Shown in pieces: positions 9,753 through 20,876 of a stretch of DNA of 64,000 bases. The notes below the pieces were generated by a model, which made no database searches, was not told where the DNA came from, and saw only the letters and a program-made list of their open reading frames with translations. Each line of letters opens with the position of its first letter. The stretch's first letter is position 1. The position numbers and the translations under genes were made by a program. Origin of the DNA: Okapia johnstoni (taxonomy: Eukaryota > Chordata > Mammalia > Artiodactyla > Giraffidae); NCBI GenBank assembly GCA_024291935.2, contig CM044322.1, positions 25,233,405 to 25,297,404 on the forward strand, in the 5' to 3' direction.

Positions 9753-10340
9753 CCTCAGGTCAAACAATAGGGAGGGAACACAGCCCCACCCATCAACAGA
9801 AAATTGGATTAAAGATTTACTGGCTCAGAGACTCTACAGAGACAGACAGAACTGTGTTTGGAGGAGGTATGGGTCAGCAGTGGACTGTTGCAGGGGCAGG
9901 ATGCAGTAGACCTGGGTATGGCATAAGCCCTCTTGGAGCAGGTCACCATTAACCCACCATAGAGCCACCAGAACTTACACAGGACTGGGGAAACAGACTC
10001 TGGAAGGGCACAAACAGAACCTTGTGCACTCCAGGACCCAGGAGAAAGGAGCAGTGACCCCACAAGAGACTTACCTAGACTTGACTGTGAGTGTCCAGGA
10101 GTCTCTGGTGGAGGCATGGGTTGGAGGCGGCCTGCGACAGGGTTTGGGGCACTGAGTATAGCACTGTGTGCATGGGACCTTTTGAAGGAGGTTGCCAGTA
10201 TCTTCATTACCTCCACCATAGTTTGTCCTCAGATCAAAAAACAGGGAGGGAACACAGCCCTGCGCTTCAACAGAAAATTGAATTAAAGATTTACTGAGCA
10301 TGGCCTGTAAAACATCCACATCAGTGAACTAAAATGGACT

Positions 10341-10442
10341 GCTGCTACTGCTGCTGCTAAGTCGCTTCAGTCGTGTCCGACTCTGTGTGACCCCACGGAC
10401 AGCAGCCCACCAGGCTTCTCTGTCCACAGGATTCTCTAGGCC
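10341..10442 (-). mobile_element. BOV-A monomer fragment inside BovB
   Basis: Reversed Bov-A unit: starts 'gctgctactgctgctgctaa', then 'cgcttcagtcgtgtccgact', and stops after 'attctctagg'. The 10-bp duplication aaaatggact at 10331-10340 and 10443-10452 marks a real insertion rather than a rearrangement. Only one monomer is present, so it inserted as a truncated SINE. Confidence 0.9.
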
Positions 10443-10588
10443 AAAATGGACTGGAATGGGTGAATTTAACTCAGATCACCATTATATCTACTACTATGGG
10501 CAAGAATCCCTTAAGAAATGGAGTAGCCATTATAGTCAACAAAAGAGTCTGAAATGCAGTACTTGGATACAATCTCAAAAATGACAGA

Positions 10589-11199
10589 ATGATCTCTGTT
10601 CATTTCCAAGGCAAACCATTCAACATCATGGTAATCCAAGTCTATGCCCCAACCAGTAATGCTGAAGAAGCTGAAGGTGAATGGTTCTATGAAGACTTAC
10701 AAGACCTTCTAGAATTAATACCCCAAAAAGATGTCCTTTTCATTATAGGAGACTGGAGTGCAAAAATAGGAAGTCAAGAAACACCTGGAGTAACAGCCAA
10801 ATTTGGTCTTGGAGTACAGAATAAAGCAGGGCAAAGGCTAATAGAGTTTTGCCAAGAGAATGCACCCTCTTCCAACAACACAAGAGAAGGCTCTACGCAT
10901 GGACATCACCAGATGGTCAACACCGAGATCAGATTGATTATATTCTTTGCAGCCAGAGATGGAGAAGATCTATACAGTCAGCAAAAATAAGACCGGGAGC
11001 GGACTGTGGCTCAGATCATGAACTCCTTATTGCCAAATTCAGACTTAAATTGAAGAAAGTAGGGAAAACCACTAGACTGTTCATGTATGAGCTAAATCAA
11101 ATCCCTAATTATTATACAGTGGAAGTGACAAATAGATTTAAGGGGCTAGATCTGATAGAGTGCCTGATGAACTATGGACAGAGGTTTGTGACATTGTAG
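10589..11199 (+). pseudogene. BovB endonuclease domain relic
   Basis: Two overlapping frames (10589-10990 and 10849-11199) together carry the APE-type endonuclease motifs. The first has I-Q-V-Y-A-P (residues 16-21) and G-D-W-S-A-K (54-59), where S replaces the usual N. The second has D-Q-I-D-Y-I-L and S-D-H. The frame shift lies near 10855, where a short stretch between 'gagaatgcac' and 'cctcttccaa' is missing relative to the family. In living elements this domain nicks target DNA. Confidence 0.85.
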
Positions 11200-11608
11200 A
11201 GGAGACATGGATCAAGACCATCCCCGAGAAAAAGAAATGCAGAAAAGCAAAATAGCTGTCTGAGGAGGCCTTAAAAATAGCTGGGAAAAGAAGATCTGCT
11301 AAAAGCAAAGGAGAAAAGGAAAAATATTCCCATCTGAATGCAGAGTTCCAAAGAATAGCAAGGAGAGATAAGAAAGCCTTCCTCAGTGATCAATGCAAGA
11401 AATAGAAGAAAACAATAGAATGGGAAAGACTAGATATCTGTTCAAGAAAACTAGAGATACCAAGGGAACATTTCATGCAAAGATGGGCTTGATATAGGTC
11501 AGAAATGGTATGGACCTAACAGAAGCAGAAGATATTAAGAAGAGGTAGCAAGAATACACAGAAGAACTGTACAAAAAAGAGCTTCATGACCCAGATAATC
11601 ACGATGCT

Positions 11609-12758
11609 GTGATCACTCACCTAGAGCCAGACATCCTAGAATGTGAAGTCAAGTGGGCCTTAGGAATCATCACTATGAACAAAGTTAGTGGAGATGATAG
11701 AATTCCAGTTGAGCTATTTCAAATCCTAAAAGATGATGCTGTGAAAGTGCTGCACTCAATATGCCAGCAAACTTGGAAAATGCCAACAGTGGCCACAGGA
11801 CTGGAAAAAGACAGTTTTTATTCCAATCCCAAAGAAAGTCAATGACAAAGAAAGCTCAAACTACTGCAGAATTGCACTCATCTCACACGCTAGTAAAGTA
11901 ATGCTCAAAAGTCTCCAAGTCAGGCTTCAACAATACATGAACCGTGAACATTCAGATGTTCAAGCTGGTTTTAGAAAAGGCAGAGGAACCAGAGATCAAA
12001 TTGCCAACATCTGTTGGATCATCAAAAAAGCAAGAGAGTGTCATAAAAACATCTATTTCTGCTTTATTGAGTATGCCAAAACCTTTGACTGTGTGGGTCA
12101 CAATTAACTGTGGAAAATTCTGAAAGAAATGGAAATACCAGACCACCTGACCTGCCTCCTGAGAAATCTGTTTGCAGGTCAGGAAGCAACAGTTAGAACT
12201 GGATATGGAGCAACAGACTGGTTCCAAATAGGAAAAGGAGTATATCAAGGCTGTATATTGTTACTCTGCTTATTTAACTTTTATGCAGAGTACATCATGC
12301 GAAATGCCAGGCTGGATGAAGCACAAGCTGGAATCAAGATTGCCAGGAGAAATATCAATAACCTCAGATATGCAGATGACACCACCCTTATGACAGAAAG
12401 CGAAGAACTAAAGAGCTTCTTGATGAAAGTGAAAGAGGAGAGTGAAAAAGTTGGCTTTAAGCTCAACATTCAGAAAACTAAGATCATGGCATCTGGTCCC
12501 GTCACTTCATGGCAAATAGTTGGGGTAACAGTGACAGACTTTATTTTTGGAGGCTCCAGAATCACTGCAGATGGTAACTGCAGCTATGAAATTAAAAGAC
12601 ACTTACTCCTTGGAAGAAAAGTTATGACCAACCAAGACAACATATTAAAAAGCAGAGACATTACTTTGCCAAAAAACGTCCATCTTGTCAAGGCTATGGT
12701 TTTTCCAGTAGTCATGTATGGACATGAGAGTTGGGCTACAATGAAAGCTGAGTGCTGA
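11609..12758 (+). pseudogene. BovB reverse transcriptase relic
   Basis: Frames at 11609-11845, 11901-12107 and 12129-12758 cover the RT domain. The motif A block is altered to F-I-E-Y-A-K-T-F-D-C-V-G-H-N. The Y-A-D-D box is intact at 12369-12380 and is followed by T-T-L-M-T-E-S-E-E-L. G-K-G-V-Y-Q-G lies at residues 35-41 of the last frame. Frameshifts and stops separate the parts, so no enzyme can be made. Confidence 0.88.
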
Positions 12759-13140
12759 AAAATTGATGCTTTTGAACTGTGGTGTTGGAGAAGACTCTTC
12801 AGAGTCCCTTTGATAGCAAGGAGATCCAACCAGTCCATCCTAAGGGAAATCAGTCCTGAATATTCATTGGAAGACTGATGGTGAAGCTGAAACTCCAGTA
12901 CATTGGCCGCCTAATGCGTAGAACTGACTCATTGGAAAAAACCCTGATGCTGGGAAAGATTGAGGGCAGGAGGAGAAGGGATTGACAGAGGATGAGATGG
13001 TTGGATGACATCACCGACTCAACGGACATGAGCTTGAGTAATCTCCAAGAGTTGGTGATGGACTGGGAGGCCTGGCTTGCTGCAGTCCATGGGGTTGCAA
13101 AGAGGTGGACATGACTGAGGGACTAAACTGAACTGACTAA

Positions 13141-14030
13141 ACTGAGTATGGCCCTGCGCATCAGAACAGGACCCAGTTTGCCCCTCAGTCAGTCTCTCCC
13201 ATCAGAAAGCTTCCATAAGTCTCTTATCCTTCTCCATCAGAGAGAAGACAGACTGAAAACTACAGTCACAGAAAACTAACCAATCTGATCACATGGACCA
13301 CAGCCTTGTCTAACTCAATGGAACTATGAACCATGCTGTGTAGGGCCACCGAAGACGGACAGGTCATGGTGGAGAATTCTGACAAAACGTGGTCCACTGG
13401 AAAAGGGAATGGCAAACCACTTCAGTATTTTTGCCTTGAGAACCCCATGAACAGCATGAACAGGCAAAAACACAGGACACTGAAAGATTAACTCCCCAGG
13501 TTGGTAGGTGCCCAATATGCTACTGGAGATCAGTGGAGAACTAACTTGAGAAAGTATGAACAGATGGAGCCAAAATAAAAATAACACCCAATTGCGGATG
13601 TGACTGGTGATGGAAGTAAAGTCTAATGCTGTAAAGAGCATAGGAAGCTGGAATATTAGGTCTGTGAATCAAGGCAAATTGGAATCGGTCAAACAGGAGA
13701 TGGCAAGAGTGAACATCAACATTTTAGGAATCAGTGAACTAAAATGGACTGGAATGGGTGAATTTAACTCAGATGACCATTATGTCTACTACTGTGGGCA
13801 AGAATCCCTTAGAAGAAATAGTAGCCATCATGGTCAACAAAAGAGTTTGAAATGCAGTACTTGGATGTAATCTCAAAAACAGCAGAATGGTCTCTGTTCA
13901 TTTCCAAGGAAAACCATTCAGTATCATAGTAATCCAAGTCTATGCCCTGAGCAGTAACACTGAAGAAGCTGAAGTTGAATGGTTCTATGAAGACCTATAA
14001 GACCCTCTAGAATTAACACCCCAAAAAAGG
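13141..14030 (+). mobile_element. BovB 5' segment, tandem to the preceding copy
   Basis: Begins 'actgagtatggccctgcgca' right at the 3' tail of the upstream BovB and runs through the 5' UTR ('cttgtctaactcaatggaac', 'caaaccacttcagtattttt') into the start of the endonuclease frame. A degraded frame at 13607-13870 holds 'ILGISELKWTGMGEF'. It stops at 'aattaacaccccaaaaaagg'. It supplies exactly the section missing from the copy before it. Confidence 0.88.
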
Positions 14031-14262
14031 GATAGGCTACCCACTCCAGTATTCTTGGGCTTCCCTCGTGACTCACCTGGTAAAGAATCTGCCTGGAATG
14101 TGGGAGACCTGGGTTTGATCCCTGATTGGGATAATCCCCTGGAGAAAGAAAAGGCTACCCACTCCAGTATTCTGGCCTGGAGAATTCCAGAAACTGTATA
14201 AGTCCATGGGTTCTCAAAGAGTCGGACATGACTGAGAGACTTTCACTTCACTTCACTTATCT
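14031..14262 (+). mobile_element. Bov-tA SINE with a flanking Bov-tA scrap
   Basis: A 25-bp scrap 'ggctacccactccagtattc' (ending near 14056) belongs to the middle of a Bov-tA. A full copy follows: head 'gggcttccctcgtgactcac', body 'ggctacccactccagtattc' again, tail 'cggacatgactgagagac' then a 'ttcacttcacttcact' run. One SINE probably inserted next to or inside another. Confidence 0.85.
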
Positions 14263-14539
14263 TCCTTTTTTAAAAAAAGACAGGAATGTGGCAGTATGTA
14301 GTAGAGAGAGATTCATAGATTAGATTTGTGGTTTCTTCCCCAGGGTTCTGGGCTCTCTGTCACCTAGGAGTGCAGGTAGGCATCTAGTTCCATGTCTGCA
14401 AACATCTCATGATGTTGAAATGGTTCCCTGAACACTAAAGAAGTTCACTATTGTGCCCCAAGTACATGGAGTTAGTTCTCAGGATTCAACCAGAGCTCTG
14501 GTTCAACCTCAGTTTGGTGTTAAATAATTAAGTCTCTAG
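14263..14539. other. Unassigned sequence
   Basis: No feature recognised. Confidence 0.5.
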
Positions 14540-14944
14540 CCCTGCCTAAGGTCCTTCATTGTCTCCTATTTATCTTGAGGATAAAATGAAAACTACCAAG
14601 AATGGCTTACAAGGCTCATGACTCTCTAGACCCCACTTCACAATTTCTAATCCACTCATACCATTATGTGCTCTCCCCTCTGACCTGCCTGAGGGAACCA
14701 GTTGTCCTATTTTCTTAAGACTGAGGAACTTTACAGAATATAAGACTTTTGGTTTTAAAATTTTGAAAGTCTCAGGCAAACCAAATGATTTACTCACCTT
14801 CACCATCTTCTCTGTTCACTCATGCCCAAATTCCTGAAAATCACTGATTATTTCCTGAATGCACTTTACTTTTTCTTGATATTGCACAACTGTAATTCTG
14901 TTGGAATATCAGCCCCTGTCTTTTTCTTGGCTAAATCCTCTTTT
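14540..14944 (+). mobile_element. L2 internal/3' fragment
   Basis: The pattern 'gtccttcattgtctcctatt', 'atggcttacaaggctcatga', 'ctctcccctctgacctgcct' is the L2 region upstream of its tail. Diverged; boundary with the L1 at the right is approximate. Confidence 0.5.
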
Positions 14945-15338
14945 CCTATTCATGTATTGAGTTATAACTAACCATACATGCTCATATTAGTTTCAGGTGT
15001 ACAACATAGTAATTTGGTATTTTTATATATTATGAAGTTCATCACCATATAAAATTGTTACAATATTATTATCTATATTTTGTATGTATACATTATTTTG
15101 TAGCTGGAAATTTGTACCTCTTAGTCCTTTTCATCTGTTTCGTGTCTGCCTACCCCCCTACCCCGGCAACGACAAACTTGTTCTCTGTATCTATGAGTCT
15201 GTTTCTATTTTGCTTTCTTTTTTAGATTCCACATATAAATGAAATCATGTGATATTTTTCTCATCTGACTTATTTTGCTTAGGACCATCCATGTTACTGC
15301 AGATGACAAGGTTTTTTAAATGACCAGTTAGTATTCTG

Positions 15339-15370
15339 TTGTGTGTATGTGTGTGTGTGTGTGTGTGTAT
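15339..15370. repeat. (GT)n microsatellite
   Basis: About 15 GT units with one interruption (gtat), inside the 3' region of the reversed L1. Confidence 0.95.
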
Positions 15371-15471
15371 ACACCATATCTTCTTTATCTACTCACCTAT
15401 TGGTGGACACGTAGGTTGCTTCCATATATTGGTTGTACTGTACTGTTTTGATTGCTATAACTGTGTAGCGT

Positions 15472-15675
15472 GGACTTCCCTATAGCTCAGATTGTAAAGA
15501 ATCTACCTGTGATGCAGGAGACCTGGGTTTGATCCCTGTGTCAGGAAGATCCCCTGGAGAAGGAAATGGAAATCCATTCCAGTATTCTTGCCTGGAGAAT
15601 CCCATGGACAGAGGAGCCTGGCGGGCTACAGTCCATGGGGTCACAAAGAGTTGGACATGACTAAGTGACAAACAC
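15472..15675 (+). mobile_element. Bov-tA SINE
   Basis: Sense Bov-tA: head 'ggacttccctatagctcaga', 'gcaggagacctgggtttgat', body 'atcccatggacagaggagcc', tail 'gagttggacatgactaagtg'. It interrupts the L1 3' region. Similar bases either side ('ctgtgtag' / 'ctgtagt') suggest a short imperfect target duplication. Confidence 0.9.
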
Positions 15676-17264
15676 ACATCTCTGTAGTGTAATTTTAAGT
15701 CTGGGAGCATGATATCTTCAGCTTTGTTCTTTTTCAAGATTGCTTTGGCTATTCAGGATCCTTGGTGGTTCCATACAAATTTTAGAATTCTTTTTTTGTA
15801 GTTCTGTGAAAAATGCCATTGATATTTTGATAAGGGTTTTTTTTGCTTCTGTAAATTGCTTTGGGTAGAATGGACATTTTAACAATATTGACTATTCTAA
15901 TCCACGAACACAGTGTACCCTTTCATTTATTTGTGTCATCTTCTGTTGCTTTCCTCAGTGTCCTACAGTTTTCAGAGTACATGTTTAAAGTTATACTGAG
16001 GTATTTTATTATTTTTGATGCAACTGTAAACAAGACTGTTTTCTTAATTTCTCTTTCTGATAGTTCATTTTTTGGTGAAATCGTTTTCTATATAGTATCA
16101 CATATCCTGTAAATGGTGACAGTTTTACTTCTTCCTTTGCAATTTGGATGCCTTTTATTTCTTTTTCATACCTAACTGCTGTGGCTAGGACTTCCAATAT
16201 TAGGTTTAATAAAAGTGAGTGGACATCCTTTGACTTGTATTTGTTGTAGGTTTGTCATATATGATGTTCATTATGTTGAGATATGTTCCCTCTATATTTG
16301 CTTTTTTGGGAGTTTTTATCATAAATGGATGTTGAAATTTGTCATATACCTTTTCTGCATGTATTGAGATGATTGTATGATTGTTATTCTTTGTTAATGT
16401 GGTGTGTCATATTGATTTATTTATGGGTGTCAAAATATTCTTGCATCCCTTGAATGAATTCCACTTGATCATGATGTATGATCCTTTTAATGTGTTATTG
16501 AATTTTGTTTGCTAATATTTTGAATTTTTGCATCTATAGTCATCAGGGACATCGGCCTATAATTTCTGTGTGTGTACACATGGTGTCTTTGTCTAGTTTT
16601 GTTAACTAGGGTAGTGCTGGCTTTGTAAAATGAATTTGGAAGTATTTCTTCCTCTTCAATTTTTTGGAATAATTTGAGAAGGATAGGCATTAATTCTTCT
16701 TTAAATGCTTCGTAGAGTTCACCCGTGAAGCCATCTGCAGGGGAGTTTTTGATTACCAGTTCAGTTTTTTGACTAATAGTTGGTTTATTCAGATTTCCAT
16801 TTCTTCATGATTCAGTTTTGAAAGATTGTGTTTCTAGGAGTTTATCCATTTCATCTAGGTCGTCTGATTTCGTGGCATATAGTTATATTTTCTCATGACC
16901 CTTTGTATTCTTGTGGTGGTGTTTGTATTTTCTCCTCTTTCATTTGTGATTTTATTTATTTGGGTCCTCTCTCTTTTTCTTCCTTTTTTCTTGCCTCTTC
17001 CTTTTCCTTCCTTCTCCTTTATTCCTTCCATAGCTAAGGATTTGTCAATTTTGTGTATATTTTTAAGGAACCAACTCTTAGTTTCATTGACTTTTTCTAT
17101 TTTTTTTTAAGTCTCTCATTTATTCCCACTCTGATCTTTATTTTTCTTTCTTTCTGCTAACTTTGGGCTTTGGTTCTTTTTTTATAGTTCTTTTAAATGT
17201 ACATTTAGATTTAATACCTGGGATTTTTTTTTTCCCTTTAAATAAGACTGTGTCTCTATGAACT

Positions 17265-17583
17265 TCTCTTTTGTTTATTTATTTTTGACTGTGTTGAGTC
17301 TTCATTGCTGTGTGGGCTTTTCTGTAGTTGTAGTGTGCAGGCTTCTTACGGTGATGGCTTCTCTTATTGCAGAGGACAGGCTCTAGGGTGTGTAGGCTTC
17401 ACTAGTTAGGGCTTGTGGGGTCAGTAGTTGTGGCTCCTGGGTTCTGGAGCACAGGCTCAATAGTTGTGGCACACAGGCTTAGCTGCTCTGTGGCATGTGG
17501 GATCTTCGCAGATCAGGAATTGAACCTGTGTCTCCTGAATTGGAACGCAGATTCTTTACCACTGAGCCTCCAGGGAAGCCTAA
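17265..17583 (-). mobile_element. CHR-type tRNA SINE (CHR-2-like)
   Basis: Left A/T-rich end 'gtttatttatttttgactgt', middle 'agttgtggctcctgggttct', 'gtggcacacaggcttagctg', right-hand reversed head 'ctttaccactgagcctccag' then 'ggaagcc'. It splits the L1 ORF2 relic, so it is younger than that L1. Confidence 0.88.
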
Positions 17584-18755
17584 ACTTTCCTTTTAGACTT
17601 GCTTTTGCTGCATCCTATAGATTTTGGAAAGTTGTGTTTAATTTTCATTTATCTCTAGATAGTTTTTTATTTCTTTGTTGACCCATTGATTGTTTAGTAG
17701 TATGTTTTTTAGTCATGCAAGACAACTTCCTGTAGTTGAACTTTAGTTTCATACCATTGTGGTATCTAAGAGATGCTTGAAAAGATTTCAATCTTCTTAA
17801 ACTTATGGAGACTTTTGTTTTGTGGCCTAAAAGGTGACCTATCCTAGAAAATGTTCCTTGTGCATTTGAGAAGAATGTGTATTCTGCAGTTTTTGAATGC
17901 AATGATCTTCTTATATCTATTAAGTTCATCTGATCTAATGTGTTATTTAAGGCCTGTATTTCCATATTGATTCTTTTGTCTGGATAATCTAGCCACTAAT
18001 GTAAGTGGAGTATGAAAGTCACCTACTATTATTGTATTATTGTTAATTTCTCCCTTCTGATAATTTACTTTTTACATTTGTATTGTCTTATGCTGAGTGC
18101 ATATTTCTCTGCCCTTTTATTTTGTTTGACCTTCTTTTTTTGTTTTTATGAATTAAACAAAAGAGCCACCTCTCCTGCTCTTGAAGGAATGGCCTTGTAT
18201 GGAAGTGTTCCCCATATAGACTACTTGTAACTGGTGGCTTTGACAGTGCAGCTGGGGCTGGTAGGTCTGTGGTAGGGATAAGTACCTTAGGGGTACTGTG
18301 CCTGAGGCCACTTTGGCAGAAGGCTGGAACTGGAGTGGGAATGGGTCAGGGGGAGTCTGGGAGGTACTCAGTGGTGCTCACTGGTGCCTCAAACCCTGGA
18401 GAAGGCTCCTTATTCATTTGGCAGAAGCTCTAAGGTTAGTAGATGGATTTATTTCCCCTATATTATAGGTGCCCTTTAAGCTGTGTCCCATTATGGGCGA
18501 ATCTGAGCTCAGTTCTTCAGCAATATCCTTTCGTACTAGGTCACAGAGTCAGGAGTGAGTTTCCTGTGGATACCATGTCTCTGTCTTTCCTACCCACATC
18601 TATGTGGTCCTTTTACATGAAGTAGCTGTTTGTCAGCCCTCAGGTTTTCTTCTGGAGGATTTCTCTATATGTAGGTGTATATTCAGTGTGCCCTTTGGAG
18701 AAGGTGAGCTCAGGGTTTTCCTATACTACCATCTTGGACCCTTTCTTTGTCTTGT

Positions 18756-19025
18756 AAAATTCAGGTCAAAGCCCATTCTTTCCAAGAAAGGCTTCCCTGT
18801 CCTCACTATTCCCCTATTCTAGATTGGGTCTCCACTTATATCTATATAATTTTGGGCTTGCACTTACCGTAATACTTATCAACTGAATTGATAACATTTT
18901 TATCTCTCTGTTGGATTTCAAGTTCCTTAAATATAGGAGCTATGACTTTTAACTCATTTTAGTATCCTTAATACTTAGCATAATACCTAGTGATGATTAA
19001 TAAAGGCTTGTTGAATAAAAGAATG
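18756..19025 (+). mobile_element. L2 3' end
   Basis: Sense L2: 'aggcttccctgtcctcacta', 'aatacttatcaactgaattg', 'tatctctctgttggatttca', 'aaatataggagctatgactt', ending 'aaaggcttgttgaataaaag'. Block order and end are typical. Confidence 0.75.
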
Positions 19026-19149
19026 TATAAACAGGTATTATGATGGGTGGAGGAACCAAAGAAGGTTACAGCTAGAAGAAATCATGGAGTGGTCATTTCC
19101 AAGCAATGTGCAGTCCTACAGTTCTTCTTGGATGAGCTGCCAGAATTGA

Positions 19150-19257
19150 ATTCATCTGTGAAATATATGTATTTACCCCATAGAGTACTGTAAGGATAAA
19201 ATGAATTAATAAGTATGGAAATCTTAGGAGAGTTTTTGGTGCATTGTAAGTGTTCTA
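19150..19257 (+). mobile_element. MIR 3' half
   Basis: 'tcatctgtgaaat', 'agtactgtaaggataaaatg', 'aattaataagtatggaaatc' and 'gtgcattgtaagtgttc' follow the MIR tail. Cut at its right by the next repeat. Confidence 0.6.
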
Positions 19258-20110
19258 GCTATCTGTTGAGTAATAAACCATCTCAGAGCATAGTGATGAA
19301 ATTATCTGATAGTATCTCTCTGCTTCTAGGGATTGGCTAGGCTGGGCAAATCTGGCTCTGTCTCTCTTTAATGTGATTGCAGTCAGGTAGCCACTGGAGC
19401 TGGGGTCTTCTTGAAGCATTCTTTACCCACATGTCTGGAACCTGGGCTGGAAAGACTCATGTGCCTGATGGTTGAAATAGCTGGACTCATGGGGCATCTT
19501 TCTGTATATGTTGTCTTTCCATATGGTCTGTCCAGTGTGGCAGCCTCTGGGTAGTTTTCACATATATATAGACTTCATACATAGCACCTAAAAACTCCAA
19601 GAGCAGATTTCCAAGAGAATCCATGGGAAGCTACATGGCCTTTTATGGCCTATCCCATGCATTTTCAACAGAGGTGATGTTGCTTTCTGGGGTTGAAAAT
19701 TGATTTGTGGAAAGGTGTCAAAAATACTATTTTTCTTAATGTAAAAAACACAAACATACAGTATAAGAAATATATTTGTGAAATTAAAGTATTGGGTTGG
19801 CCAGAAAGTTCACTTAGGTTTTTCTGTAAGATGTTTCAGAAAAACTCGAAAGAATCTTTTGGCCAAACCAATATTATGGAGATGAAAATGCAATGAGAAA
19901 AAAAATGTCTAAAAAGGCTTTCTAGGGAGGGAAGAAATAATGAATAAAAAAAGGTTGAGAAGCTGTGCCTTGGCCTTAAAAGTCCTATAGTGTCATTTTG
20001 GCTATATTCTGTGGTTGTAAGTAGTCAGAAGCCTGCCAAATTCAAAGGGAGAAACAGAGATCTCCATCTCCTAAGGGGAGGAATATCAAAGAATTTTCTG
20101 CCGTATTTAA
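19258..20110. mobile_element. Ancient repeat with internal insertion, family not assigned
   Basis: The outer parts ('tgagtaataaaccatctcag', 'gggattggctaggctgggca', 'acatggccttttatggccta' and, after 19970, 'cctatagtgtcattttggct', 'aggggaggaatatcaaagaa') read as one old repeat similar to those at 27505 and 41212. About 19650-19970 is a different insert starting 'gcattttcaacagaggtgat', possibly a short hAT relic, which itself holds the mariner. Confidence 0.4.
19792..19871. mobile_element. Palindromic mariner-type element
   Basis: An 80-bp non-coding element with long inverted ends: left 'ttgggttggccagaaagttc', right ending 'ttttggccaaaccaa'. It is bounded by TA at 19790-19791 and 19872-19873, the usual mariner target. 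The arms are diverged, so this is one of the older copies in the window. Confidence 0.85.
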
Positions 20111-20876
20111 ATCAGCCAGAGTAAACATTCTATAAATTCTTGAAATTATGGAGCTCTGTCAGAAGCAAAGTTATACAAAGTGCAGAACATGAAAAGCAGT
20201 GAGGAGAGGGGATCTGTTAAAAGACAGAGTGAACTTGAACCTGTGACAAAGCAAGAGGTCTTGTTTCTAGGCTCACATGAGAATGCTCACCTTCATGTAC
20301 AGAAGGGAGGGGTCAAGGCAGCTGAGTCTTCACGACTAGCCCCGTCATCCAGAAGGGGCCCACATGAAAGGATACAGTAACTCTCAATGCTTTTACAGAC
20401 CCTGGAAGGTGCCATGACATTGTAATTGTGACTGTGTCATCATTATTACTGACCCCAGCACCCCTCTCTTAAGCATTGTTTGGAAGGACATTCTTATTTT
20501 ACAGATTAGAAGAATGACCTGGAGAATGAAAGCAGCTTGACTGTTGGCACACACAGAGATGAATCCTGCTTTGCTAGGTTCCCATGAATTTGCATGCCTC
20601 AGAGTATAATTTGAGAAATCGTTAGTAACTGATGGACTACAGTTGTTACTGTGCAAAAACCCAAGGCCTAGAGAGACTCCAGTGGACCGAGGCTGCCTAC
20701 TCTTAGGGGAGAGAGCCTTGGGCTTTGTTCATGTGGCTGTGGATGTGCTTCCATATCTCAGTGAGGGCAGGCTGTTCCAGATCGCCCATCTCATGGGTAC
20801 CATATTTTCTTCTCTTGATACCTTGGCACAGTTGCTTATCTTTTTTCTCAGCCCTTACAAAACTCAGGTCTTTTCA
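20111..20876. other. Unassigned sequence
   Basis: No clear family. A weak reversed MIR-like block ('attcttattttacagattag') lies near 20490-20515. The frame at 20180-20380 shows nothing convincing. Confidence 0.45.

Larger units (their letters stand above)
9753..13140 (+). mobile_element. BovB LINE, near full length, decayed
   Basis: The 5' region (9753-10320) is followed by endonuclease coding sequence (about 10440-11060), linker, reverse transcriptase (about 11610-12760) and the 3' tail ending in the 'gaggactaaactgaactgac' type repeat. The 5' region contains a direct repeat: 'aacacagcccc' plus 'caacagaaaattggattaaa' recurs near 10250. About 560 bp of 5' UTR and frame start present in the second copy (13148-13712) is missing here. 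A BOV-A fragment lies at 10341-10442. The frame is broken many times. Confidence 0.9.
14945..18755 (-). mobile_element. Old L1 LINE, internally deleted
   Basis: Reversed L1. 14945-15470 is the 3' end ('tcaggtgtacaacatagtaa', 'ctatgagtctgtttctattt'). 15676-17260 and 17584-18130 are ORF2 in reverse ('attgctttggctattcagga', 'ttttttagtcatgcaagaca', 'aatgttccttgtgcatttga'). 18131-18755 looks like an L1 5' region in reverse, ending 'ctaccatcttggaccc'. ORF1 and much of ORF2 appear deleted. Bov-tA and CHR insertions interrupt it. No frame is intact. Confidence 0.75.
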
